Assembly: GCA_963675655.1 (NCBI GenBank)
Contig: OY776489.1
Coordinates: 620,001-684,000, forward strand
Direction: 5' to 3'
Length of the DNA: 64,000 nucleotides
Origin: CAXXOK01 sp963675655
GTDB taxonomy: Bacteria > Bacillota > Clostridia > Christensenellales > Aristaeellaceae
Of this stretch, positions 33,979 to 43,023 are shown one piece after another. Within the stretch, counting starts at the first letter, position 1. The number at the start of each line of letters is the position of its first letter. The position numbers and the translations under genes were made by a program. The notes beneath the pieces were generated by a model, which was not told where the DNA came from, did no database searches, and saw only the letters and a list, made by a program, of their open reading frames with translations.

Positions 33979-35466
33979 TTACTTGCTAAGGCCCATGACT
34001 TCCATGGTCTTGGCGAAGATCGCAGTATTATCGTACAGGCCGGCAAACGCTTCGGCGCCAACGCCCTGCGCGTACACGGGAACCTGCAAACCGGTGTGGG
34101 AGTACGAGGTGAAGCTAAGACCCGCTTTGTTGTTTTCGATGTGGCTTACCGCCATGGACAGCGGCTCGTAGCCGCCGTAGAGCAGCAACTCAGCATCCGT
34201 CATTTCGTCCTTGGATACATTTTTCATGCTCAGGTCAAAGGCGGCTTTTAAAGCGGCTACATCCGCATCGGTCAGGCTCAGGTCTTTATCGGCTTCGGTG
34301 GTGAGGCCGTAGTATTCCTGAATTTTCGCCAGCGCATCCTCGAAGGTGGCGCCGTTGGTGCGCATATCTTCAATAATCGCGTCGAAGTCCGTAAAGGACA
34401 TGGTCTGGTTGGTCAGGTAGTTGAAGTGCGTAGCATACGCGGTGGTCGCAAAGCCGATGGTCATGCCGCCGGTCTCATGGTCCGCCGTTACGATGATGAG
34501 GGTCTCGTCCGCATGCTCAGCCGCAAAGTCAATCGCAACCTGTACCGCATCGGAGAAAGCAATGGTGTCGTAGATGCTCGTTGCGGCATCGTTGCCGTGG
34601 CAGGACCAGTCAATCTTGCCGCCTTCGCACATCATGAAGAAGCCGTTGTCATTATCCAGCACGTTAATACCGGCCGTTACGAAATCCGCCAGAGAGAGAA
34701 TGTCCTCACCGGCTGTTACGCGGCGCTCGCGGTCGATCTCGTAGGTCAAAGCATCGGAATCCTGAATGTCAGGGTTCACGGCCAGCACGCGGCCGCTTTC
34801 GCTGTTCAAGGCGCGAATATCGTCGTTGGTGTTCACATAGTTCCAGCCGTTGGCTGTAGCCACATCGTACAAGCTGGTCTGGGGATCGGCCTTGTCATCG
34901 CCGGTCGTATGGTGGAAAGCACCGCCCGCGAGGTAATCCAGTGTGGTGCCGGTCAGTGCCTGCATGCCAATATTGTAATAGCTGTTACGGCTTTCGCTCT
35001 TGGCGTAGTACGCGGCAGGCGTAGCATGGTTGAGCGATACGCTGGAGATAACGCCGATTTTTTTACCGGCTCCCTTGGCGTATTCGGTAATGAGCTTAAA
35101 GCTCTGTGTCTTATCCACATTGTAGTTCAACACGCCGGAAAGCGTTTTGTTGCCGGACGCCATCGACGTGGCGGTGGAGGCGCTGTCCGGGCAGAAGGAG
35201 GACGCATCATACGTGGTCATCATACCGACCTGCGCAAAATCGGTAAAAGACAGCTGCGCGGCTACCGGCGCGGTCGCATCGGGGTTGCTCACAGCGCCCA
35301 CATAATACTGGGTCGCCGTTACCTGGGGGTTGCCCATACCATCGCCGATAAACATAAATACATATTTGGGCATCGTCGCCGAAGCGGTATCCTCCGCCAT
35401 CCCGGCGGCAGGCACGAACGCGAGCAACATCGCGAGGGTGCACAGAAGTGCAAGAATCCTTTTCAT
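33979..35466 (-). CDS. phoA: Exported alkaline phosphatase (PhoA family)
   Basis: 495 residues. Signal peptide 1-24 ending AAGMAED. Metal and catalytic motifs: FMFIGDGMGNPQ, CPDSASTATSMASG (the serine after Asp is the phosphorylated nucleophile), GGAFHH, GGKIDWSCHGNDA, and VTADHETGG. A C-terminal His (YSHTGLQVPVYAQG) completes the zinc site. It frees phosphate from organic phosphates outside the cell. The ATG at 35466 follows AAGGAAG by seven to eight bases. Upstream TTAACC/TTTACC repeats suggest Pho-regulon control. Confidence 0.94.
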   Translation of the reverse strand: MKRILALLCTLAMLLAFVPAAGMAEDTASATMPKYVFMFIGDGMGNPQVTATQYYVGAVSNPDATAPVAAQLSFTDFAQVGMMTTYDASSFCPDSASTATSMASGNKTLSGVLNYNVDKTQSFKLITEYAKGAGKKIGVISSVSLNHATPAAYYAKSESRNSYYNIGMQALTGTTLDYLAGGAFHHTTGDDKADPQTSLYDVATANGWNYVNTNDDIRALNSESGRVLAVNPDIQDSDALTYEIDRERRVTAGEDILSLADFVTAGINVLDNDNGFFMMCEGGKIDWSCHGNDAATSIYDTIAFSDAVQVAIDFAAEHADETLIIVTADHETGGMTIGFATTAYATHFNYLTNQTMSFTDFDAIIEDMRTNGATFEDALAKIQEYYGLTTEADKDLSLTDADVAALKAAFDLSMKNVSKDEMTDAELLLYGGYEPLSMAVSHIENNKAGLSFTSYSHTGLQVPVYAQGVGAEAFAGLYDNTAIFAKTMEVMGLSK

Positions 35467-35525
35467 TTTTCTACTTCCTTTCATTGTGTTCTCTTGCAGA
35501 ATAATCGCGAAAGGTAAGTAATGAT

Positions 35526-35565
35526 TGTAAATCGGGTAAACATATGGTTAATTTTCTACGGTTAA
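35526..35565 (-). promoter_or_regulatory. Candidate PhoP-box repeats upstream of phoA
   Basis: On the minus strand TTAACC (35565-35560), TTAACC (35551-35546), TTTACC (35540-35535) and TTTACA (35531-35526). The middle pair has the 11-bp period of Bacillus PhoP boxes (TTHACA-N5-TTHACA); the outer spacings (14 and 9) do not. Suggestive because the next gene is alkaline phosphatase. Confidence 0.4.
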
Positions 35566-35690
35566 AATGCGCCCGTATCCGGCATGCCTGCTGCGCAGCC
35601 TTTTCTGTTCATAAAGCCAATCCATCTTTGTGCCTGTTCATTTGTTTGCGATACCGCTTGCTGATTCCTGCCGCCATGCTGAAAATAGAG

Positions 35691-35726
35691 CAAAGCGCCC
35701 GCAAGCCATACGGCGCGGGCGCTTTG
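35691..35726 (-). terminator. Terminator hairpin after the SH3b-VanW gene
   Basis: CAAAGCGCCCGC, 12-base loop, GCGGGCGCTTTG, a perfect 12-bp stem, followed on the minus strand by CTCTATTTT. It stands about 115 bases past the stop at 35842; the bases between hold nothing recognised. Confidence 0.7.
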
Positions 35727-35841
35727 CGCGTTTCTGCCCGCCGCACAATTGCGCGGACAAAAAGTACTGCATATTTTACATTACAAAGCCGTTGTAAACG
35801 AACGGTTATTTTTAAGACAGTAATAGGAAAACCAAGCCACT

Positions 35842-36981
35842 TTACTCCGCGCCTTTAAACACCTGAATCGTAATCACACCCTCACCAATGCTTTCCGCAA
35901 CAATGCGAATGGGAAAATCATAATCGTTTCGGAAAATGAAATTCAAAGAGGTGTTGCCCACAGCGGCATCCTGGTGCATGGGCAGGTAACGCGCACAACC
36001 AGGGCCGTGCGGACGGCGGTACACAATGGTAATCCCCGGCAGCTTGCGTACCGTGTTGTACAGCGTGGAACTACTTTGGCAGGTACCCCCGCCATAACCC
36101 GGCTGGCTCTGCCCATCTATCAGTACCGGCGCGGGGAAATAGCCGTTGGCCTTTTTATAAGGACCGATCTGTGCATTAAAGTCCAGCTGCTCACCGGGCT
36201 GCAATACCCGGGTCATCAGCTCGCAGGAGCGCACAATATTCTTAACGCGCCCAGTGTTCATATCCGAGCCGGTATTGTAGGCGAAAAACGAGCTGAACGC
36301 AGCGATGGGCGTATCCTCACTCATTGGTTCATCCGTTGGAGACACGACAACCATATCGCTCAGCAGCGTCGCGTCGATATAACCATAACTGCGCCAATAC
36401 AGCACCTTGGCAAATCCATTTGTAAACTCAAAAATCGCCACTTTGCTGCCCGCGCCCACCTCAATGGGGAAGGTCTCGCTGGTGTTGTTGGGCTCTGTAT
36501 GGACCTGCGCCAGCGCCGTAACGGTAGCCACGTAGCTCATCACCGTAACCCCGTAGGGGGCGGTGGTTTCCGGGTTTAGGGTGGTGCAGTTTTCATCGAT
36601 ACAGGTACGCTTTACAAACCCCACGTGGCCTTCGTACTCTGCCAGCACATACGCGGGATATACTTTATAGATGGTAATCACTTCGTCTTTTGCAATCACA
36701 ACCACCGAATCGGCGTCATCATCCTGCCAGGCGCGCATGGTAGCGGCTGTGCCGGAGGCGGTCATCAATTTAATTTTGGTGGTATACAGCGGCGTAAGCC
36801 CGTCGATGTTCGGCAGTTCCTGATCGCTCTGGCTGACGATTTCGCTCATGCCGTCGTCTTCCACATAATCCTCAATCACCGTTTCATCGGCGGCAGTATC
36901 CCCCGCCAGCATTTCTTCGGCCATTGCCGGCGGCACAAAAAGCAGCAGGCATAAAAATAAAATCAAAGCGCGTTTACTCAA
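35842..36981 (-). CDS. Exported SH3b-VanW domain protein
   Basis: 379 residues. Signal peptide 1-20 (LSKRALILFLCLLLFVPPAMA), an acidic linker, two SH3b-like modules (about 70-130 and 140-215), and a VanW domain from about 245 (NTGSDMNTGRVKNI, QPGEQLDFNAQIGPYKKANGYFPAPVLIDG, GGGTCQSSSTLYNTV, HGPGCARYLP, LNFIFRNDYDFPIRI). VanW domains are extracytoplasmic and occur in cell-wall proteins; activity unknown. The start is TTG at 36981, nine bases after AAAGGAG; a frame open to 37155 lacks a ribosome site and crosses the promoter (-10 TATACT at 37021-37016). Confidence 0.85.
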   Translation of the reverse strand: MSKRALILFLCLLLFVPPAMAEEMLAGDTAADETVIEDYVEDDGMSEIVSQSDQELPNIDGLTPLYTTKIKLMTASGTAATMRAWQDDDADSVVVIAKDEVITIYKVYPAYVLAEYEGHVGFVKRTCIDENCTTLNPETTAPYGVTVMSYVATVTALAQVHTEPNNTSETFPIEVGAGSKVAIFEFTNGFAKVLYWRSYGYIDATLLSDMVVVSPTDEPMSEDTPIAAFSSFFAYNTGSDMNTGRVKNIVRSCELMTRVLQPGEQLDFNAQIGPYKKANGYFPAPVLIDGQSQPGYGGGTCQSSSTLYNTVRKLPGITIVYRRPHGPGCARYLPMHQDAAVGNTSLNFIFRNDYDFPIRIVAESIGEGVITIQVFKGAE

Positions 36982-37104
36982 GCGCGAACACTCCTTTGCG
37001 TGTCGAATCCTCATCAGTATAGCACAGTTTCCATTTACGCGCGAGAGAGAGCCTGCAATTTTACAGACTCGCCAAAATTGGAAAAATCCTGCGAAAACTA
37101 GCCA

Positions 37105-37127
37105 ACCGCGCAGTAATTTGCTATAAT
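37105..37127 (+). promoter_or_regulatory. Promoter of fba
   Basis: Perfect TATAAT at 37122-37127, with a weak TAGCCA 17 bases upstream. The gene starts about 28 bases after the predicted transcription start. Confidence 0.65.
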
Positions 37128-37160
37128 GAGCTGATATCATATACGAGGAGGTCACCTGTT

Positions 37161-38096
37161 ATGCCGTTAGTCAATACACAGGAGATGTTTAAGAAGGCGT
37201 ATGAAGGCGGATACGCTATCGGTGCTTTCAACGTCAACAATATGGAAATCATCCAGGGGATCACGGAAGCTGCGAAGTTGGAGAACGCTCCGCTCATTTT
37301 GCAGGTAAGCAAAGGCGCACGTAAATACGCCAAGCATGTTTATCTGATGAAGATGATCGAAGCCGCGATTGAAGACACCGATCTGCCCATCGTGGTTCAT
37401 TTGGACCACGGCCCCGATTTTGAAACCTGCAAAAGCTGCATCGACGGCGGCTTTACCAGCGTAATGATCGACGGCAGCCACCTCACCTTTGAAGAGAATA
37501 TTGCCCAGACCAAAAAAGTGGTGGAATATGCCCACAGCCAGAAAAAATACATAACCGTCGAAGCCGAGCTTGGCCGTCTGGCGGGCGTGGAAGACGACGT
37601 GAAAGTATCTGCCGAAGACAGCAGCTACACCCATCCCGACGAGGTGGAAGAGTTTGTAAAGCGCACCGGCTGCGATAGCCTTGCTATTGCCATCGGCACC
37701 AGCCACGGCGCCTATAAATTCAAGGGCGATGCCCAACTGCGTTTCGACATTCTGGAAGAAGTTGGCAAGCGTCTGCCCGGCTACCCCATCGTACTGCACG
37801 GCGCCAGCAGCGTTATCCCCGCTTATGTGGAGATGATCAACAAGTACGGCGGCAATATGCCCGGCGCACAGGGCGTGCCTGAGGATATGCTGCGCAAAGC
37901 CGCAAGCATGGCCGTGTGCAAAATCAACATTGACAGCGATCTGCGACTGGCGTTCACCGGCGAAGTCCGCAAGCATTTTGCCGAGCATCCGGATCATTTC
38001 GATCCCCGCCAGTACCTCACCGACGCCCGCGATGGCATCCGCTCCATGGTGCGGCATAAGATCGTAGACGTACTTGGCTGCAACGGCAAAGCGTAA
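37161..38096 (+). CDS. fba: Class II fructose-1,6-bisphosphate aldolase
   Basis: 311 residues. Zinc and catalytic residues are in VHLDHGPDFETCKSCIDGGFTSVMIDGSHL, VEAELGRLAG, AIGTSHGAYKF and VLHGASSV; KINIDSDLRLAF binds the phosphate. It splits fructose-1,6-bisphosphate into two triose phosphates. The ATG follows GAGGAGG. Divergent from the VanW gene, closed by a long terminator, so monocistronic. Confidence 0.97.
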   Translation: MPLVNTQEMFKKAYEGGYAIGAFNVNNMEIIQGITEAAKLENAPLILQVSKGARKYAKHVYLMKMIEAAIEDTDLPIVVHLDHGPDFETCKSCIDGGFTSVMIDGSHLTFEENIAQTKKVVEYAHSQKKYITVEAELGRLAGVEDDVKVSAEDSSYTHPDEVEEFVKRTGCDSLAIAIGTSHGAYKFKGDAQLRFDILEEVGKRLPGYPIVLHGASSVIPAYVEMINKYGGNMPGAQGVPEDMLRKAASMAVCKINIDSDLRLAFTGEVRKHFAEHPDHFDPRQYLTDARDGIRSMVRHKIVDVLGCNGKA

Positions 38097-38161
38097 TGAC
38101 CGTCTATTTGCCCAAGGATGACGTGTTCGTGATTATCGGGTACTAAGCCCAGTTTTTTATC

Positions 38162-38229
38162 AAGCGCCCCGCGTTCAGCCTCCCGCAACAGTGAATAGTA
38201 ACGGGGGTTGGCTGACGCAGGGCGCTTTT
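38162..38229 (+). terminator. Long terminator after fba
   Basis: AAGCGCCC-(C)GCGT-(T)CAGCC pairs with GGCTG-ACGC-AGGGCGCTT, giving a stem of about 17 pairs with small bulges and a wide loop, followed by TTTTG. It ends 38 bases before the next start codon. Confidence 0.85.
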
Positions 38230-38266
38230 GCATTGGAAAGCTTTATCCGTAGGAGGTGGAAACCCC

Positions 38267-40162
38267 GTGCGAAGAGTGTTGCGCGCCCTTATAATCATCC
38301 TGTTTGCGCTGGCGTCTACGCTGGCACTGATGATGGTGAACGCCGACCTGACCACATCAACCTGTTTTTTATTCTTCCTTCGCGATTGCCTGCACATTTT
38401 GTCCGGGCAGGAGGCGGCAGCAACGCTTGTTATGGCGCTGCTGGTGTGGTTTTTTCACCGTACTGTGTTTACACCGTATGCTTGGCAGCGCGGGGATCGA
38501 ATCAAACTGGGCATCCTCTCCGCTTTTTTTGCATTTTCCGTTGCCCTTGGGGCCGTATCCCGCGCGGACGATGGGATACTTGCTACTTTTTTAACCCCCT
38601 ATCACCTGCTGTTTCTAGCCGGCAAGGGCGCTGGATACTTTGTGCTTTTCTTTTTCGGCATGAAGGGGCTGCTGCTCGCGATGCCCCGCATGGCAAGCAA
38701 ATTGCAGTTCCCGCCTTCTCCGGCAGAAACCCGCGTATTGCGCCGTACATTCTTGCTTTCGTGGCTCTTGCTGCTTTGCGCATGGCTTCCCGCTTTGCTG
38801 GCTCGCTACCCCGGCGCTGTTACGGCGGATGCGGGGCGCGCCCTGCAACAGTTCACCGGGGAGATTATGCCAACCAGCGATCATCCTCAGGCGTATACCT
38901 ATTTGCTGGGTGGCATCGTGTGGCTGGGTTCCCGGCTTGGCAGTGATAATGCCGGTATCTTCACCTTTATTGCGCTGCAAATGCTGTTTCTCTCCGGTGT
39001 CATGGCATGGAGCCTTGCCGAGCTGCGCCGCGAGAGTGTGCCGCGTGTTTTTATCCTTTCCCTGCTGGGCTTATACGCGCTTTCACCGCTGACCGCCCAA
39101 TACGCCGCAGTCGTCATTAAGGACATCCCCTATTCCGCAGCCGCACTCGGCTTTACACTTTGCATCAGTAAAGCCTTTCTACACCCGTTGGAAATGTGGC
39201 AATCCCGTAAGTGGTGGCTCGGTTTCAGCGTTTATGCACTGTTGCTGGTGCTCATCCGCCACAACGGAATCATGGTGGTGCTTCCCAGCACACTGGCACT
39301 GGGTGTACGATTTTATCATTCCCGGAAGTCTACAAAAAAGAATAGACAACCGCTGTTTTATACGCTGCTGGCGCTTCCGTTGATCGTCATGCTTCTGTTT
39401 GAAAACCTAATCGTACCGCAAATCGCCTACAAAGTGGAGCCTTCTGCCGATGTGCTGGGGGTTGCCATTCAGCAAACGGCGCGCATCCTCAAAAATGCCC
39501 CGCAGGACGTTACCCAAGAGGAGCTAACCGCTATTGACAGCATCTGGGAAGCTGATCAATTAGCAGATGCTTACACGCCCCGCGGGTCTGATGCCACACG
39601 CAAGCTGTTTCGGTATTTTAACGGCCACACAGCAGTGGATGTGCGCCGGTTTACCAGGGTGTGGCTGCGGCTCGCCGCTGCGCACCCGCTTACTTCCCTG
39701 CAAGCGTTCTGGTCCCTTTCCGGCGGTTTTTTCGACCCCTTCGATACGGCCTTCCTCCCCTATGAAAAGATGGAGCCGCAATCGTCCATTAAATATCCGC
39801 ATGATCTTTCCATGCAGCATCCCGATTCCCTTACTGCTATGCAAGACCGCCTGTTAAGTTTGGAATCCAGTTACCGCAGTTTCCCGGGCGTATCCATACT
39901 GAAAAACATCGGGCTGTATACCTGGCTGATGCTGATCGGTTGGTTTTTAATCCGCCGCGTCCGGCAGAAGCAGTGGGTATGGCTGCTGCTGCCCCCGCTA
40001 ATGACGCTGCTTATCTGCCTGTTTTCCGCGGGATTTGCCATCGGCACACGGTACGCGCTGCCAATAGTTTATACGCTCCCGTGGCTATTGTGCCTTTTTA
40101 CTGGTCCCATACTCAAGGGCGCACAAAACCCTGCCAAATTGCAGTTCACCCAACCCCGATAG
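38267..40162 (+). CDS. Large polytopic membrane protein (DUF6020-like, GT-C-type fold suspected)
   Basis: 631 residues with roughly 12-14 hydrophobic helices. After the first four helices comes ARYPGAVTADAGRALQQFTGEIMPTSDHPQAYTYLLGG, an acidic loop of the type found in GT-C glycosyltransferases and in the uncharacterised DUF6020 family, then SPLTAQYAAVVIKDIPYSAAALG, a further acidic Lys-Asp site. The C-terminal third is a soluble domain followed by three helices. The start is GTG at 38267, ten bases after GGAGG. Likely uses a lipid-linked sugar, but that is an inference. Confidence 0.72.
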   Translation: MRRVLRALIIILFALASTLALMMVNADLTTSTCFLFFLRDCLHILSGQEAAATLVMALLVWFFHRTVFTPYAWQRGDRIKLGILSAFFAFSVALGAVSRADDGILATFLTPYHLLFLAGKGAGYFVLFFFGMKGLLLAMPRMASKLQFPPSPAETRVLRRTFLLSWLLLLCAWLPALLARYPGAVTADAGRALQQFTGEIMPTSDHPQAYTYLLGGIVWLGSRLGSDNAGIFTFIALQMLFLSGVMAWSLAELRRESVPRVFILSLLGLYALSPLTAQYAAVVIKDIPYSAAALGFTLCISKAFLHPLEMWQSRKWWLGFSVYALLLVLIRHNGIMVVLPSTLALGVRFYHSRKSTKKNRQPLFYTLLALPLIVMLLFENLIVPQIAYKVEPSADVLGVAIQQTARILKNAPQDVTQEELTAIDSIWEADQLADAYTPRGSDATRKLFRYFNGHTAVDVRRFTRVWLRLAAAHPLTSLQAFWSLSGGFFDPFDTAFLPYEKMEPQSSIKYPHDLSMQHPDSLTAMQDRLLSLESSYRSFPGVSILKNIGLYTWLMLIGWFLIRRVRQKQWVWLLLPPLMTLLICLFSAGFAIGTRYALPIVYTLPWLLCLFTGPILKGAQNPAKLQFTQPR

Positions 40163-40179
40163 ATAAAGGAGAATCTCAT

Positions 40180-40950
40180 TTGAAAACAACGCTTGGGCGC
40201 ATCCGCCGCGCCGATCAGGACTATCATTTAATTGAACCGGGCGACCGGGTAGCTGTCGGCGTCAGCGGTGGTAAGGACAGCCTGTTGCTGCTGTATGCGC
40301 TGGCAATGTACCGCCGCGTGCGAAAATACGATTTTACGCTGCAGGCCATCATGCTTACCACCGGAAAAACCGAGCCGGACACAGCTGCAATCGAAGCCTT
40401 CTGCCAATCGCTGGATGTGCCGATCATCGTGCGCTATACCGATTTATACCAGATTCTCTTTGAATTGCGCAACGACAGGAGCCCCTGCCCGCTGTGCGCC
40501 AAAATGCGCCGCGCCATGCTGTGCGACATGAGTAAAGAGCTGGGTTGTAATAAACTCGCACTCGGACATCACCGCGAAGATGTGCTGGAAACCCTGCTGA
40601 TGAGCCTGATTTTCGAGGGGCGCTTTCACACCTTTCACCCCAAAACGTATATGAGCCGCACAGATATTACCGTTATCCGCCCGATGGTATATATGCCGGA
40701 AAAAGAGGTAATCCACATGCAGCGACAGCTGGATCTACCCGTTCTGGCCAGCACCTGCCCCGCCAACGGCCATACCAAACGGCAGGAAATGAAAGAGCTG
40801 CTTTTGGAGCTGGCAAAACGCTACCCGCATTTGCAGGAAACCATGCTTTCCGCACTTAAGAACGATCACCAGTACAGCCTGTGGGAGAAAGAAACCAAGG
40901 GTGCAGTTCCCGAGGAGAACGAAACCGCCTGTGAATGCCCGCAAGAGTAA
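40180..40950 (+). CDS. TtcA/TilS-like PP-loop tRNA thiolation enzyme
   Basis: 256 residues. The PP-loop SGGKDSLLLLYALAMYRR binds ATP. CPLC (near residue 106) and a later CPANG supply the three cysteines that hold a 4Fe-4S cluster in TtcA-type enzymes; ALGHHREDVLETLLMSL and IRPMVYMPEKEV are also typical. TtcA proteins make 2-thiocytidine in tRNA; many Bacillota homologues of this size have no proven target. The start is TTG at 40180, nine bases after AAAGGAG. It begins 17 bases after the membrane-protein gene, so the two may be cotranscribed. Confidence 0.85.
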   Translation: MKTTLGRIRRADQDYHLIEPGDRVAVGVSGGKDSLLLLYALAMYRRVRKYDFTLQAIMLTTGKTEPDTAAIEAFCQSLDVPIIVRYTDLYQILFELRNDRSPCPLCAKMRRAMLCDMSKELGCNKLALGHHREDVLETLLMSLIFEGRFHTFHPKTYMSRTDITVIRPMVYMPEKEVIHMQRQLDLPVLASTCPANGHTKRQEMKELLLELAKRYPHLQETMLSALKNDHQYSLWEKETKGAVPEENETACECPQE

Positions 40951-41170
40951 CCACGAATATACCCTGTTATGCCCGCTGCTGTCCCGCGCATACGAAACCA
41001 AGCTATGTGCAGCAGCAAGTCTGGCTTGCTGTTATTTAGCACGCTAACCAGCAGCTGGCGCTACTCTCTTTGAACGATGTAATATGTAGCTGTTTCAATC
41101 CCGACATTTATTTGAACCGCCTGCGCCCTCCAGCTATGGATATTGCAAGTGTCCTGCCGTATTATGCAAG
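40951..41170. other. Intergenic region, no gene recognised
   Basis: About 220 bases between the TtcA-like gene and the terminator at 41171. No RNA gene, repeat or credible ORF was seen. Confidence 0.5.
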
Positions 41171-41210
41171 CCGCCCGCCGGAATGACATTTCCGGCGGGC
41201 GGTTTATTTA
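41171..41210 (+). terminator. Terminator in the convergent gap before the VanW-G5 gene
   Basis: CCGCCCGCCGGAA, loop TGACAT, TTCCGGCGGGCGG, a perfect 13-bp stem followed on the plus strand by TTTATTT. The stem is symmetric, so it may also act on transcripts from the minus strand. Confidence 0.85.
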
Positions 41211-41278
41211 ACGATACCTATTTGCTTTTACAGTCTGGTGCTATTACCCGCCATGCCGCCATATGGCGGCGCAGAGGA

Positions 41279-42898
41279 CTATTCCGTCCCGCGTACCGTT
41301 ACGCCTACGTAGATGCGTGCGGCACGGTTTTTATAGGTACTGGTAGCGATCTTGGTACGCTCGGTTTTCACGCCATCTACGGTCGTCACCAGATATGTAT
41401 CCACCACGTGGCCTTCGCTGGCCGCGATTACTGTTTTTTCTTCATCGGTGTAGGTAACGTACTTGGCCTTCGTGTCTTCAATAATCTCCGGCTCGGAGGG
41501 CTTGGGCAGCGTTTCCACAATTTCCGTCTCCAGCGAGTAGCTGGTTGTTCCCAAATCCAGCCCGTAAATTCGCACCTCGCACAGGTAACGCTTGGAGTTG
41601 GATGGATCGGTAATCACGTGCGCCGCCATGTAAATATTGCCGCCGCTTGTGTTTTTAAAGCCGAAGTCCACCTCATGGCCGCGCGTATCGCTTACCGTCG
41701 CATCCTCGCCTAGATTGGTGTAGGATACGGGGGTGGAGTGGGCGGTATGGTCTGTAATTTTCATACCAGCCTGTACAGCGGCAAGGTATACGGTGGTGCT
41801 GGCTTGGCACACGCCGCCGCCCCAACCGGTAACCAGCTCACCATAGCTGTATTCAAACGCCTGATAAAATCCGTTTTTTTGTGTTCTCCGCCCCACTACA
41901 CCGTTAAAGGAGAATTTATCCCCGTTTTCCAGTACCAAGCCGTTGATGCGGGAGAACGCCACGCCGATGTTGGCGTTACGCGCTTCGGTGGAGTGGCTGT
42001 CGATCGGTGTAACGGCGCGGAAACGCAGCGAGTAGCTCTTTTGCAGGTCGGCAACGGTTACGGACGGCAGCACATCATCCGGCTCCACCAGCACTTCGCC
42101 GCTGGTGAAGGTCGCTACCATTTGCAGTATTTGCTCGCGCAACGCCTGCACGTTCAGCTCTTTCCCCACTACTTCGCTTTGGAAGGTGAATGGCTGCGTC
42201 GTATTATCCGGGTTAAAACCCAGCAGCGCGGCATCCTGCGGGGCAACATACGCAGCCCGCGCCAGTGTAACCAAAATGCTGTCGATTGCGGAGGTATCGC
42301 CGCTCTGCTCCACGCTGGAAAATGCGTACGTTGTCGCCTGCGCGGCTTCTATTTCATCTTTCAGTGCAAAAATATCTTTCCGTTCGGTTGCGTCGGTATC
42401 ATGCCCGATTGCCCAGGCTGCTTCCAATGCATCGGATGGATCGCTGCTGATGCCCAGTGTCTGGGCGGTAATATCTTTATACTCCCCTGCGGAATTTTTC
42501 AGCCGCACATACCAGGAGTTCAGTTTATCGTTAATTTGCTTATGCACAGCGCTGGAGCCTTGGTCCCACGTCATGCCTGAAAGGTTGATGCCGTCTACGT
42601 AAATGTTATCCACAAACACAGAGGTATACGGCCGCACATCTGCTTGCGTCTTCCAAATGTAAATGCCCGCACCCGCGCCTGCCAGCACCAGGAGCATCAA
42701 CAATACCTTAATCAACTGCCACCGTATCGAGCCTTTTTTCCGCGGCGGCTTTTGCGGCGGTTTGGAGCGGCGCGCAGGCTGCTTTGCTTTTTTCCCCTTG
42801 GCCGCCGGTGCGCCGGCAGGCATGGCATAGCGCCAGTCCTCGGCTTGCTGCCTTGCGACGGTTGTGTTCTCCGGGGGTTTATAGCCTTGTGTGTACAT
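41279..42898 (-). CDS. Membrane-anchored VanW-G5 protein (YoaR type)
   Basis: 539 residues. A cytoplasmic Pro/Lys-rich N-terminus (PARRSKPPQKPPRKKGS), one membrane helix (about 63-82), a repeat of putative peptidoglycan-binding type (about 95-270), the VanW domain (about 300-430: GDKFSFNGVVGRRTQKNGFYQAFEY, GWGGGVCQASTTVYLAAVQAGM) and a C-terminal G5 domain (VTYTDEEKTVIAASEGHVVDTYLVTTVDG). It should face the cell wall. The ATG follows AAAGGAG by eight bases. Second VanW protein of the window, with quite different accessory domains. Confidence 0.92.
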   Translation of the reverse strand: MYTQGYKPPENTTVARQQAEDWRYAMPAGAPAAKGKKAKQPARRSKPPQKPPRKKGSIRWQLIKVLLMLLVLAGAGAGIYIWKTQADVRPYTSVFVDNIYVDGINLSGMTWDQGSSAVHKQINDKLNSWYVRLKNSAGEYKDITAQTLGISSDPSDALEAAWAIGHDTDATERKDIFALKDEIEAAQATTYAFSSVEQSGDTSAIDSILVTLARAAYVAPQDAALLGFNPDNTTQPFTFQSEVVGKELNVQALREQILQMVATFTSGEVLVEPDDVLPSVTVADLQKSYSLRFRAVTPIDSHSTEARNANIGVAFSRINGLVLENGDKFSFNGVVGRRTQKNGFYQAFEYSYGELVTGWGGGVCQASTTVYLAAVQAGMKITDHTAHSTPVSYTNLGEDATVSDTRGHEVDFGFKNTSGGNIYMAAHVITDPSNSKRYLCEVRIYGLDLGTTSYSLETEIVETLPKPSEPEIIEDTKAKYVTYTDEEKTVIAASEGHVVDTYLVTTVDGVKTERTKIATSTYKNRAARIYVGVTVRGTE

Positions 42899-43023
42899 TC
42901 GCGCGGCTCCTTTTGCGTTAGAAAGTGGCGGGGTTGTTGCTAGTGAGGAACTTTTGTAGCCTTATCGTCCAGATCAGGCCGCCCTGTTATGGGCACGTTT
43001 GGTTTTCATGTTGCTGAAAAGAG

